Shown: positions 1-8,484, counted from the first letter of the stretch. The stretch is 64,000 nt of DNA from Prochlorococcus marinus str. GP2 (GCF_000759885.1 NZ_JNAH01000007.1:1-64000), one strand, 5' to 3'. Program-made: numbers and translations. Notes: generated by a model from the sequence alone, not told the origin.

Positions 1-1416
1 GCTCCGCCATTGAGATAATCTGCCCCATTTCCGCCATCAAGAGTATCGTCCCCGCCATTGCCAAAAAGCTTATCATCCCCATCTTGACCAGTTAATGTAT
101 TTTCTCCACTATTACCTCTTAAGATATTGTTTAGGACATTACCAGTGGCATCGATATTATTAGAACCGGTGAGATTAAGATTTTCTACATCGGCAGAGGC
201 AGTAAAGCTAACAGAAGAATAAATTAAATCAGTACCTTGTGAGAAATTTTCTGTAACGGTATCGCTAGTACTGTCAACCACATAAATATCATCCCCATCT
301 CCACCTGACATGGCATCATGTCCATCTCCTCCATTGAGATAATCTGCCCCATTTCCTGCATCAAGAGTGTCATCCCCTCCATTGCCAAAAAGCTTATCAT
401 CCCCATCTTGACCAGTTAATGTATTTTCTCCACTATTACCTCTTAAGATATTGTTTAGGACATTACCAGTGGCATCGATATTATTAGAGCCGGTGAGATT
501 AAGATTTTCTACATCGGCAGAGGCAGTAAAGCTAACAGAAGAACGAATTAAATCAGTACCTTGTGAGAAATTTTCTGTAACAGTATCGCTAGTACTGTCA
601 ACCACATAAATATCATCCCCATCTCCACCTGACATGGCATCATGTCCATCTCCTCCATTGAGATAATCTGCCCCATTTCCGCCATCAAGAGTGTCGTCCC
701 CGCCATTGCCAAAAAGCTTATCATCCCCATCTTGGCCAGTTAATGTATTTTCTCCACTATTACCTCTTAAGATATTATTTGATATGTTACCAGTGGCATC
801 GATATTATTAGAACCGGTGAGAGTTAGATTTTCTACATCGGCAGAGGCAGTAAAGCTAACAGAAGATTGAATTAAGTCAGTACCTTGTGAGAAATTTTCT
901 GTAACGGTATCGCTAGTACTGTCAACCACATAAATATCATCCCCATCTCCACCTGACATGGCATCATGTCCATCTCCTCCATTGAGATAATCTGCCCCAT
1001 TTCCTGCATCAAGAGTGTCGTCCCCTCCATTGCCAAAAAGCTTATCATCCCCATCTTTACCAGTTAATGTATTTTCTCCACTATTACCTCTTAAGATATT
1101 ATTTGATATGTTACCAGTGGCATCGATATTATTAGAATCGGTGAGAGTTAGATTTTCTACATCTGCAGAGGCAGTAAAGCTAACAGAAGAATAAATTAAA
1201 TCAGTACCTTGTGAGGGATTTTCTGTAACGGTGTCGCTAGTACTGTCAACCGCATAAATATCATCCCCATCTCCACCTGACATGGCATCATGTCCATCTC
1301 CTCCATTGAGATAATCTGCACCATTTCCTGCATTAAGAGTGTCGTCCCCGCCATTGCCAAAAAGCTTATCATCCCCATCTCCACCGATAAGGTTATTATT
1401 ATTATCGTTGCCAATT
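1..1416 (-). repeat. 324-bp tandem coding repeats of the RTX protein
   Basis: A 324-bp unit repeats head to tail; the landmark AAGCTT falls at 66, 390, 714, 1038 and 1362, exactly 324 bp apart. By hand alignment the units starting at 66 and 390 differ at about eight positions. The most visible amino-acid change is the residue after GTDLI (Tyr, Gln, Arg, Tyr reading in the protein direction). The spacing is a multiple of three and the frame stays open, so copy number can change without a frameshift. Confidence 0.95.
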
Positions 1417-1427
1417 AGTGTGCCCAA
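1..1427 (-). CDS. RTX (hemolysin-type calcium-binding repeat) protein, partial, runs off the left edge
   Basis: Read on the minus strand, this stretch is an uninterrupted frame rich in glycine and aspartate nonapeptides such as GGDGDD and GNGGDD, the calcium-binding RTX signature of type I secreted proteins. Between the nonapeptide blocks is a linker containing VENLTLTGSNNIDATGN, common in large RTX adhesins. The unit is 108 residues, repeated a little over four times here. The C-terminus lies beyond position 1. The 5' end is odd: an in-frame TAG sits at 1440-1442 and the only conventional start before the repeats is a TTG at 1425-1427, giving LGTLIGNDNNNN directly; the first ATG is inside a repeat at 1281-1283. 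It is therefore either a TTG-started protein with no N-terminal domain or a 5'-truncated gene. The secretion operon just upstream on the same strand makes it the likely substrate. Family call is firm; start and intactness are not. Confidence 0.8.
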   Translation of the reverse strand, partial: MGTLIGNDNNNNLIGGDGDDKLFGNGGDDTLNAGNGADYLNGGDGHDAMSGGDGDDIYAVDSTSDTVTENPSQGTDLIYSSVSFTASADVENLTLTDSNNIDATGNISNNILRGNSGENTLTGKDGDDKLFGNGGDDTLDAGNGADYLNGGDGHDAMSGGDGDDIYVVDSTSDTVTENFSQGTDLIQSSVSFTASADVENLTLTGSNNIDATGNISNNILRGNSGENTLTGQDGDDKLFGNGGDDTLDGGNGADYLNGGDGHDAMSGGDGDDIYVVDSTSDTVTENFSQGTDLIRSSVSFTASADVENLNLTGSNNIDATGNVLNNILRGNSGENTLTGQDGDDKLFGNGGDDTLDAGNGADYLNGGDGHDAMSGGDGDDIYVVDSTSDTVTENFSQGTDLIYSSVSFTASADVENLNLTGSNNIDATGNVLNNILRGNSGENTLTGQDGDDKLFGNGGDDTLDGGNGADYLNGG

Positions 1428-1709
1428 AATTAATAGTTTCTAAATACTAATAGCAGATTTGACATTAAGTATAAGACTAAATTTTTTTTCTTAGTGTAAT
1501 AAAGACAATAACCTTTTAATAAGTAAAGTTATTGCTTACTATAAATAAGTTTTAATGGATAAATTAAAATAATTTTCTATAGTTTTGCCAATTAAATAAA
1601 AAAATACTTTTCATATAATTTTCTTTAAATATATTAAAACAAATTATAAGGGCCATATAAATAATTATTTTGTATTTTTTTTTCAAAATCTCTATAAACT
1701 CGAATAAGC

Positions 1710-2879
1710 TTAAATGCTTTTTATTGACTCAGCTTTATCTCTAAAACTTCCAAGAAGGAGTTTTAAGTAGCTAACTTTTCTTAACTTTATATTTGCTTTG
1801 AGAGACATTCCAACTTGCAGAGGCAATTCATTTCCATTGTTTAAAATTAAAGATTGAGAATTTAATTTTATACTTCCAGGGAAAAAATATTCTTGATTAT
1901 TTTTTTCATTTAAATCAAGCACATCTGAACCAATTGAATCAACAATACCTTCTAAAGGAGCAAAGTCATTAGCAGGAAAAGAATCAATACTTATATCCAC
2001 TGGCATTCCAATTTTAATAAAACCAATTTTGCTACTTGGTATTTTTACATCTGCCTCTAATTTGTTAAAGGGAACAATTTTCATAATAGAAAAGTTTGAT
2101 TGAGCAACAAAGCCGATATTTCTTGGTCTCATATCAAAAACCATACCATTTACAGGAGACTTGATGGATTTATATCCTAATAGGACTTCAGCTTCTAATC
2201 CTTTAGCTTCTAATTCAGATACTTCAGATTCAATTTGCTTTATTTGTTGAGAAAGTATTAATGATTGCCTTTTTAAATTAATCTCATTTTCAACTATCTC
2301 ACCTTCTAAGGAATTTATATCGCTTATTTTTTTAAGATAAGCTATTTCCGAAAGCGCTCCTTCATCAAATAATTCTTTGAATTTATTTTTAATTTCATCT
2401 TGAAGTTCAAACTCATTATTCAAGAATTTTAATTTACTTCTATACAATTCATTTAATTTAATTTTTTCCTCTTTTTTCAATTCCAATTCAACCTTTACTT
2501 GATTTAGTTGATTTTTTAAAGAGTTAACATTTTCTTTTAATATTTCATCATCAAGAACCAATAAAATTTGACCTTTAGATACTTCCTCGCCATCACTTAC
2601 TAAAATATCTTTAACTACGCCACCTGAAGGAATATTGATAATTTTCACATCTCCAATTGGCTCAAGCTTGCCTTTTACTATTACGATTTCTTCTGTGTAA
2701 GCGAATGCCAACCAACTAATAGTTAAACCACTTACTGATAATAAACCCCAAGTCAAAGTTCTTATAAAAAAATTACTTTGTTTCAAATTTATATTATTTA
2801 TTTCAAGTTTAGAAACTTTATCTTTTAATTTAATCTGTATCTTTTTAACGAAAGAATTAATCCTTTTTAGTTTCTCCAA
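1710..2879 (-). CDS. HlyD-family membrane fusion protein (type I secretion adaptor)
   Basis: Periplasmic adaptor that should link the inner-membrane ABC exporter encoded just upstream to an outer-membrane channel. One N-terminal membrane segment (around SGLTISWLAFAYTEE) is followed by a lipoyl/barrel strand (IVIVKGKLEPIGDVKII, then GGVVKDILVSDGEEVSKG), a long Lys/Glu/Leu-rich coiled coil, and a second barrel half with the family-typical IKSPVNGMVFD and GMSLKANIKL near the C-terminus. I place the start at the TTG at 2877-2879: a good Shine-Dalgarno (AGGGAG) lies seven bases upstream and the codon falls one base after the exporter stop. An upstream in-frame TTG at 2931-2933 would add 18 residues inside the exporter gene. 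The tight coupling indicates cotranscription. Confidence 0.9.
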   Translation of the reverse strand: MEKLKRINSFVKKIQIKLKDKVSKLEINNINLKQSNFFIRTLTWGLLSVSGLTISWLAFAYTEEIVIVKGKLEPIGDVKIINIPSGGVVKDILVSDGEEVSKGQILLVLDDEILKENVNSLKNQLNQVKVELELKKEEKIKLNELYRSKLKFLNNEFELQDEIKNKFKELFDEGALSEIAYLKKISDINSLEGEIVENEINLKRQSLILSQQIKQIESEVSELEAKGLEAEVLLGYKSIKSPVNGMVFDMRPRNIGFVAQSNFSIMKIVPFNKLEADVKIPSSKIGFIKIGMPVDISIDSFPANDFAPLEGIVDSIGSDVLDLNEKNNQEYFFPGSIKLNSQSLILNNGNELPLQVGMSLKANIKLRKVSYLKLLLGSFRDKAESIKSI

Positions 2880-2880
2880 T

Positions 2881-5802
2881 TTATAACTCCCTAGTTTCCT
2901 GTAAAAGGGCAAAGTATCTGCCTTTATTCTCAATTAGCGCTTGATGAGTGCCTAATTCATCAATTCTACCTTCATGAAAAACTACTATTAAATTTGCTTC
3001 TTTAATAAGGGACAATCTATGCGTAATGAAAAATATCGAACCACTTTTTTGATAATTTAATAAATTCTCATATACTCTTTTTTCGGTGGAGTAATCAAGT
3101 GCACTTGTTGCTTCATCTAAAATAATAATTCTTGGATTTTTTAATAAAGTTCTTGCAATAGTAATTCTCTGTTTTTGACCTCCGCTTAATGTACTACCTT
3201 TTTCACTTATTAAAGTACTATAACCATCTGGAAGTTCCATAATAAAATCATGAGCACACGCCAATTTCGAAGCTTGAATTATATCCTTTTCGGTTGTTTC
3301 ATAATCTTTTAAAGCAATATTATCTCGAATTGTTCCATTAAATAATAAAGGGTCTTGTGGAACAATACCAATTTGATTTCTTAAAGACTTTAGTTCAACT
3401 TTTGATATATCGAATCCATCTATTGAAATCTTCCCTTCATTAGGTGAATAAAGCCTATAAATAAGCTTCATAATTGTACTTTTTCCACTTCCACTTTGAC
3501 CAACAATTGCCACAAAGTTATTTGGTTTAATGGAAAGATTTAATCCGCGTAAAAGATAATTTTGTTTATTATCAAATTTAAAATGAACATTTTCAAAATC
3601 TATAAATCCATTAATTTTTGGCATCATAATTTTACTTTTTTCTACTTCATTAATTTCCTTTTTTGTATTAACGATATCTGCTAATCTTTCAAAACTAATT
3701 TTAAGTTCCTGTATTTCTTGCCAAATATTGGATAGCCTAAGAAGAGGTTGAGTAACGTAACCAGAAATAATTCTGAATGCAATAAGTTGTCCTAATGATA
3801 AATAACCCTGAAGTACCATGCTTGCACCAAACCATAAAACTAATATCTGTGAAATTTTTTGGAGAACTTGACTTGATTGCATAAATATTGTTCCAGTTAA
3901 TGTTTTCTCAAAACTTTTATTAATGAATCTTTCATATAATTTTTGCCATTTCAATTTACTTTTAATCTCATAGTTTTGAGATTTTACCGTTTCAATTCCA
4001 TTTAAAATTTCTATAAGATGACTTTGGGATTTAGCATTTGTTTCGGCAACGCTTCTAAATTGTTTTTTAAATAAAGGTCCGCAAATAAAAGCAAGTAATA
4101 TCTGAAATGGTAATACTATTAATGATATTAAAGTTAGCTTAATGCTATATGCAATCATTACTGCCAAATAAATAATTGAAAAAGCGCCTTCTAATAATGT
4201 TGTAAGAGCTTGGCTAGTTAAAAAATTTCTAATCTTTTCAAGTTCACTTATCCTTGAAGATAATTCCCCGGTACGCCTCTGCTGAAAGTAATTTAAAGGT
4301 AAACCTAAAAGGTGGTCAATGATTTCGCTAGATATTCTTTTATCTATTCTGTTAGAAGTATCCGATAAAAGAAAACTTTTTAATCCACTTAAAATCCCCT
4401 CAAAAATAGTAACAATTAATAAAGCAATTCCTAATACTTGAAGGGTATCAAGACTCCTTTGAGAAATCACTTTATCGATAATTATTTGTATTAAAAGTGG
4501 ATTTGCAAGTGCTAATAATTGAATTACAAAACCTGCAATTAATATTTGTAAAAATACTCCTTTATACTTTTTAAAAAATGGGTAGAACCAATTCAATCCA
4601 AATACCTTTATTTGAGTCAAATTTGTTTTTTCCAGATTTAAAATCTCAATCCCATTTGGGAATAAATTATCTAAATTTTCAAAATTAATATTTTTATATC
4701 CTTCTAAAGGATTAATAATTTCTAGCCCTTCTCTATTAATTCCAGAAACAACTGCAAAGTCATCTTCCCATTTAATCAATGCTGGTGTTGTTATTCTATT
4801 TGCCATTTCTGAATTAATATTGGAAATATTAATTTGTAATCCATGATATGAAGCTATCTCTCCACAAACTCTTAAAGATATAAATTTATGATTAACTAAA
4901 TACTCATTTAAGCTATTTTTTACCGATTCTTTTTTAAATGGAAAATGCATTATTTTTGCAATAATTTCAAAACAAGCCAAGGTTCCTTCTAAATGTCCCT
5001 TTACAGGTACATAAATTTCTTTTCCTACTTCAGCATTGTGAACATTATTTTTTAAAGGTATTGAGGTATTTAAAAGTTGAACATTTTTATCAAATCGTTT
5101 CTTTTTGTCTTTACTTATTTGGTTGACTTTCTCAAGTTTTATTTTTTCTATTTCTCTAGAAACAGAAAATAATCTTAATGGGAAATTTGAATTTTTTTGC
5201 AATAATTTTTCTACTTGAGCAAAAGATTGTATTTCAGACCATATTTCATAATCATCAGAAAAATAATTAGAAAATAATCTTTTGTTATTTCTTAGGCAAT
5301 CATTAATTTGAAATTCATCAGGAGTTATTAAATTAATCTCTTTATAAAGTGAATCAAATAAATTTGTATATAAAAAAAAACTTTTTTTGTTAAGTTTTGG
5401 GAATTTTTTTAAAATAGATAATATTTCTGCTTCCCAAATATAATTATCGCAAAAATTTTTTATACTTAAATTTTCTTTATATAATTCAAGAAACTTTTTA
5501 TCATCAATACTATAAACTATAAGTTCTTCAGAAGCCCTTACCTGTTCTATAGATTTCCCTCCAAGTAATGAAGCAATGCCAATAGTATTACCCTTTGATA
5601 ACTTTAAAACTGATATTAATTTCCCATTAATTTCGGTTATTAATCTTGCATTACCATTTTTAATTAAAAAAACTTTATCAGCGAGAAATTTTTCAGATGA
5701 TATTATTTCACCAGTTGCAAATTTAATCTCTTTACCAAAAGACTTAAATATGTCTAATAATTTTTCGTTATTTTTAATTTGCTTTGTGATTTTATCTATC
5801 AT
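2881..5802 (-). CDS. Type I secretion ABC transporter with N-terminal cyclic-nucleotide-binding and C39-like domains
   Basis: A 973-residue HlyB/LapB-like exporter. Residues about 10-115 resemble a cNMP-binding/Crp-type beta-roll (ATGEIISSEKFLADKVFLI, GNTIGIASLLGG). Residues about 265-395 align with a peptidase C39 domain but look inactive: the position of the catalytic Cys-Gly reads EGTLACFEII, and the catalytic His position reads KWEDDFAVVSG, so Asp replaces His. About 410-690 is the transmembrane domain. The ATPase follows, with Walker A GQSGSGKST near residue 768, signature LSGGQKQR and Walker B IIILDEATSALD. A degenerate C39 domain is typical of exporters whose RTX substrates are not cleaved, fitting the RTX gene downstream. 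It overlaps the upstream parvulin-like gene by four bases (ATGA). Confidence 0.93.
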   Translation of the reverse strand: MIDKITKQIKNNEKLLDIFKSFGKEIKFATGEIISSEKFLADKVFLIKNGNARLITEINGKLISVLKLSKGNTIGIASLLGGKSIEQVRASEELIVYSIDDKKFLELYKENLSIKNFCDNYIWEAEILSILKKFPKLNKKSFFLYTNLFDSLYKEINLITPDEFQINDCLRNNKRLFSNYFSDDYEIWSEIQSFAQVEKLLQKNSNFPLRLFSVSREIEKIKLEKVNQISKDKKKRFDKNVQLLNTSIPLKNNVHNAEVGKEIYVPVKGHLEGTLACFEIIAKIMHFPFKKESVKNSLNEYLVNHKFISLRVCGEIASYHGLQINISNINSEMANRITTPALIKWEDDFAVVSGINREGLEIINPLEGYKNINFENLDNLFPNGIEILNLEKTNLTQIKVFGLNWFYPFFKKYKGVFLQILIAGFVIQLLALANPLLIQIIIDKVISQRSLDTLQVLGIALLIVTIFEGILSGLKSFLLSDTSNRIDKRISSEIIDHLLGLPLNYFQQRRTGELSSRISELEKIRNFLTSQALTTLLEGAFSIIYLAVMIAYSIKLTLISLIVLPFQILLAFICGPLFKKQFRSVAETNAKSQSHLIEILNGIETVKSQNYEIKSKLKWQKLYERFINKSFEKTLTGTIFMQSSQVLQKISQILVLWFGASMVLQGYLSLGQLIAFRIISGYVTQPLLRLSNIWQEIQELKISFERLADIVNTKKEINEVEKSKIMMPKINGFIDFENVHFKFDNKQNYLLRGLNLSIKPNNFVAIVGQSGSGKSTIMKLIYRLYSPNEGKISIDGFDISKVELKSLRNQIGIVPQDPLLFNGTIRDNIALKDYETTEKDIIQASKLACAHDFIMELPDGYSTLISEKGSTLSGGQKQRITIARTLLKNPRIIILDEATSALDYSTEKRVYENLLNYQKSGSIFFITHRLSLIKEANLIVVFHEGRIDELGTHQALIENKGRYFALLQETREL

Positions 5803-6545
5803 TGATTCCCATTTTTCAAATAATCATCAGTAAAATTTTTTACCAAATTATTTATATATTTATTAAAAATTTCTATTAAAAGCATATTTCTAGTTGGTTT
5901 ATCAAGTTTTGCTTTTTTTTTGTTTATTAATTTCAATATTATCCACCATTCATCAACTTGAAAAGGTTGAATTAGGTCATTTGGGGAAGCATGTATTAAC
6001 TTATTAACTATTAAAGTATTCATCCCCTGAAGATTTTTAGGTCCAAATAATCCTTTTGGATATAAACTACTGTAATATGAATAAGTTTCTGATAATTTTA
6101 AAAAATCTGACTCTTCAGAATCTATCCTAAAATATAATTCATATGCTAAATCTTTATTTTTAAGTCTAATTATATTAAAAGTATATTCATCTAGAAAATC
6201 TTTTCTCTCTAAAAAATAAGACTCTATTTCAGCCTGAAATTGTTGTTTCGCAAATTCTAAAATTTTTAAAGGTAAAGTTATTTGATAGTGAAGTTCCTCT
6301 TCTGTGTTACCTTTGATTTTTAAAATATTATCTAAATCTTTCTTATTCAAAATATTATTTTTTGAATAAAAATTTTTAATTTCCCTTTCGTATATATCTT
6401 TTTCTAAATATATGTCACTTGCGATTTTATCAATTAAAAAATTCCTAATAAGGTTAGGAAGCATATTTCCTGATTTTAAAAATTTTAATGTGTTTTTATT
6501 TATTTCATCTAAAAATTGAATAGTTTTTTGTTCTAAATTTTTCAT
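5799..6545 (-). CDS. Parvulin/SurA-like peptidylprolyl isomerase of the type I secretion operon
   Basis: A 248-residue, mostly helical protein with a C-terminal portion resembling a parvulin-type PpiC domain (SETYSYYSSLYPKGLFGPKN, then PNDLIQPFQVDEWWIILKL). The N-terminal half contains SurA-like helices (IRNFLIDKIASDIYLEK). No signal peptide or membrane segment is visible, which is unusual for a SurA-type periplasmic chaperone. It is the first gene of the secretion operon and overlaps the exporter by four bases; small peptidylprolyl-isomerase-like genes next to HlyB/HlyD-type genes are a recurrent cyanobacterial arrangement. A role in handling the RTX substrate is inference. Isomerase assignment is moderate because the sequence is divergent. 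Confidence 0.65.
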   Translation of the reverse strand: MKNLEQKTIQFLDEINKNTLKFLKSGNMLPNLIRNFLIDKIASDIYLEKDIYEREIKNFYSKNNILNKKDLDNILKIKGNTEEELHYQITLPLKILEFAKQQFQAEIESYFLERKDFLDEYTFNIIRLKNKDLAYELYFRIDSEESDFLKLSETYSYYSSLYPKGLFGPKNLQGMNTLIVNKLIHASPNDLIQPFQVDEWWIILKLINKKKAKLDKPTRNMLLIEIFNKYINNLVKNFTDDYLKNGNQ

Positions 6546-6555
6546 TTATTTATTT

Positions 6556-7608
6556 TTAGATATAGCCATTTGGATTATTTTTTTTCCATTTCCATCCATC
6601 ATGGCACATCTCATCGATCCCCTTTTTGGGAGACCAATTTAATATTTTTAAAGCAAGTTCATTACTAGCCACAAGCTTTTCAACATCGCCTTTCCGTCGT
6701 TTTGAAAATACATATGGGATTTTTACTTTATTAACTTTTTGGAATGAATTAATCAAATCTAATACTGTTACTCCTTTCCCAGTCCCTAAATTTATATTAA
6801 TTATTTGCCCTTTGTTTTTAAATAAATAAATCATCGTACAAAGATGTGCATCAACAAGATCCATTACATGGATATAGTCTCTTATCGGAGTACCATCTTT
6901 TGTATTCCAGTCTTTCCCAAAAACTTCTAAGCAAGATAATTGTCCATGAGCTACTTTTAGGATTAAAGGAAAAATATTATTAGTATTTCCAGAAGGAGAT
7001 TCTCCAATTAAGCCAGATGAATGTGATCCAATAGGGTTAAAGTATCTTAGATTTGCTATTCTCCAATCATTTGGAGCAGTATTATAAATATCCTTTAATA
7101 GAATTTCCATTGCAAGTTTGGTATTGCCATATGGATTAATTGGATTGAGAGGGTCATTTTCTTTTAAATTTTTATTTGATTTACCATAAATTGTTGCACT
7201 ACTACTGAAAACTATGGTTTTGCAGTTAAATTTTTTCATTACTTCCAACAAATTTATAAGATTTAATAAGTTGCTTTGCCAATAAAGGCATGGATCACTA
7301 ACTGATTCATTAACAGCCTTCAAACCTGCAAAATGTATTACTCCTTCAATGGGCTCATTAATATTTTTTTCAGATAAAAAAATTTCTTCTATTAAATTTT
7401 TATTATTTAAATCCCCTTTAATTACTTTAAGATTATCTTTGATATTTAATCCATTTGATTCGCATATTTTTAATACTCTTTCTAGGGATTTTGGATTGCT
7501 ATTTATAAAGGAATCGATTACTACTATTTTGAATTTTTTTTCTAATAATGTTAGACACATATGACTTCCAATAAAACCAGCGCCACCAGTCACTAAAAAT
7601 TTCTTCAT
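6556..7608 (-). CDS. galE: UDP-glucose 4-epimerase
   Basis: A 350-residue extended SDR that interconverts UDP-glucose and UDP-galactose in the cytoplasm. The NAD-binding motif VTGGAGFIGSH is at the N-terminus, the catalytic region reads VFSSSATIYG followed by NPYGNTKLAME (Tyr and Lys of YxxxK), and the C-terminus has the GalE-typical GTGKGVTVLDLI and RRKGDVEKLVAS. Length is normal. It ends 10 bp before the parvulin-like gene and could be cotranscribed with the secretion operon, but functionally it belongs with the polysaccharide region by supplying UDP-galactose. Confidence 0.95.
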   Translation of the reverse strand: MKKFLVTGGAGFIGSHMCLTLLEKKFKIVVIDSFINSNPKSLERVLKICESNGLNIKDNLKVIKGDLNNKNLIEEIFLSEKNINEPIEGVIHFAGLKAVNESVSDPCLYWQSNLLNLINLLEVMKKFNCKTIVFSSSATIYGKSNKNLKENDPLNPINPYGNTKLAMEILLKDIYNTAPNDWRIANLRYFNPIGSHSSGLIGESPSGNTNNIFPLILKVAHGQLSCLEVFGKDWNTKDGTPIRDYIHVMDLVDAHLCTMIYLFKNKGQIININLGTGKGVTVLDLINSFQKVNKVKIPYVFSKRRKGDVEKLVASNELALKILNWSPKKGIDEMCHDGWKWKKNNPNGYI

Positions 7609-7875
7609 CTCTAGCTTTTAGATAATAAATTTATGGTGTTTAATAATAATTTGATCATATAAATATTATTAAAAAATTAATTAATATGGGTATATTTAAA
7701 TTTATAAGAAAAATTGATTTTTGGGAATATTAATAAATTAAAAATATAAAGAAATGATGACACTAATGAAATAGGTGAGATTAAAATCAATTAATCAAAA
7801 GAAAAAGTAGTTGCTTTTTAGGAATTCTTAATATTGTTAGCCCTGCGACCAACTTAGCTAAAACAGTTGCAAAAA
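7609..7875. other. Non-coding AT-rich spacer upstream of galE
   Basis: About 270 bp between the galE start and the first tRNA relic. It is low-complexity AT-rich sequence with no convincing ORF on either strand, and should include the galE promoter. I could not pick out a reliable promoter or terminator. Confidence 0.5.
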
Positions 7876-7944
7876 CTAGTTATAGCTTACTTGAGTACCT
7901 ACAGGGCATGCAGGGGGGCAGCGATTCGAGTCCGCTTGGCTCCA
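7876..7944 (+). pseudogene. Relic of a tRNA-Ala(GGC) gene
   Basis: The 3' two-thirds folds as a tRNA: anticodon stem CCTAC/GCAGG (7898-7902 with 7910-7914, one mismatch), seven-base loop AGGGCAT with anticodon GGC at 7905-7907, variable loop GGGGC, T-arm AGCGA-TTCGAGT-CCGCT with four of five pairs, acceptor strand TGGCTCC and discriminator A at 7944. This matches the usual tRNA-Ala(GGC) 3' half very closely. The 5' part is eroded: the acceptor strand reads CTAGTTA where something like GGGGCCA is expected, and the D-arm (GCTTACTTGAGTA) is too short. It is therefore unlikely to be functional; an intact tRNA-Ala(GGC) should exist elsewhere. Confidence 0.72.
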
Positions 7945-8024
7945 TAAGATTTCTAAAGATTTTAAGGATAAAAATTTTACTCAATTATTTCAGAATACAA
8001 TTACTCTTTTTTTTGTGATTTAAT

Positions 8025-8070
8025 TTTGTGAAGCATGCAGTGTGGGGCATTTGTTCAAATCCACATGGCT
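8025..8070 (+). pseudogene. Second, more decayed tRNA-Ala(GGC) 3' relic
   Basis: Sequence 8033-8070 aligns with the relic ending at 7944: both begin GCATGCAG, both carry a T-loop-like TTCRARTCC, and both end TGGCT followed by TAAG a few bases on. In the last 21 aligned bases I count 13 identities, with about half of the differences being G/A changes. The anticodon-stem position reads TTTGT where CCTGC would be expected, again C-to-T decay. The stems no longer pair well. The offset between the copies is 127 bp, in the same orientation. This looks like an older copy of the same tRNA 3' end. Confidence 0.58.
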
Positions 8071-8165
8071 TAAGTTTATTAAGAAGAATTTTTAAAAGAA
8101 ATTTCTTGTGCCAATCAGGTAAAAATTTGAATTTCTCAAAATTTTAATGAGGAATTGGCTTTTAA

Positions 8166-8456
8166 TTATATATCTGATCTGAAATTCTCATAAATATTTT
8201 CTGCCATCATATAATTCCCAATTTGAGCAAAATGACAATTATCGATATATATAGGTAAATTTGTTTTTTTAAAAGTAAAAGTTAAATCAATCATCTGGTT
8301 ACAGTTAATATATTCTTTATTGGAACAAATTTCATTCCACTGATTTTTAAGTTCTTTATAAAAAGATGTATAAAAATTCAAATGCTTTAATGGTTTTTTT
8401 CTCTCATGATTATTTATAATGATAAGCCTATAGGTTTTCTTAAAATCATATCTAAT
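8166..8456 (-). pseudogene. C-terminal fragment of an SGNH/GDSL-hydrolase-like protein
   Basis: An open frame of about 96 codons bounded upstream by TAA at 8457-8459 and lacking any ATG or GTG near its beginning; the first possible start is a TTG at 8379-8381. The peptide begins with a strand-like segment RLIIINNHERKKP and ends with IYIDNCHFAQIGNYMMAENI, which resembles the DxxH block V of SGNH hydrolases (Asp and His of the triad). The N-terminal block with the catalytic Ser is absent. It is best read as the surviving 3' end of a larger gene, stranded between the tRNA relics and the polysaccharide region. Family assignment rests on one motif and is moderate. Confidence 0.55.
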
Positions 8457-8484
8457 TTAATTTTTAATTCTTATTTTTTGAAGC

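Noticed and set aside
224-1414. Repeated Met-rich 60-72-residue minus-strand ORFs
   Set aside because: They are out-of-frame shadows of the RTX repeats; the glycine/aspartate-rich frame is the conserved one and continues across all units.
1-1416. Possible CRISPR or satellite-type non-coding repeat
   Set aside because: Units are 324 bp with no spacers, and a protein frame with a recognisable RTX motif runs through all of them.
1443-1709. Promoter or terminator between the HlyD and RTX genes
   Set aside because: The spacer is low-complexity AT-rich; no hairpin followed by a T run or promoter pair stood out enough to annotate.
7801-7850. Reverse-strand GCTAACAATATT resembling the start of a cyanobacterial tmRNA tag (ANNI)
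   Set aside because: It is on the strand opposite to the tRNA-like relics, continues into a stop after a few unrelated codons, and has no tmRNA structure around it.
7906-8070. Fragments as tmRNA (ssrA) acceptor pieces
   Set aside because: The T-arm and TGGCTCCA end would also suit tmRNA, but the first copy has an anticodon arm with a seven-base loop and GGC anticodon, which fits tRNA-Ala better.
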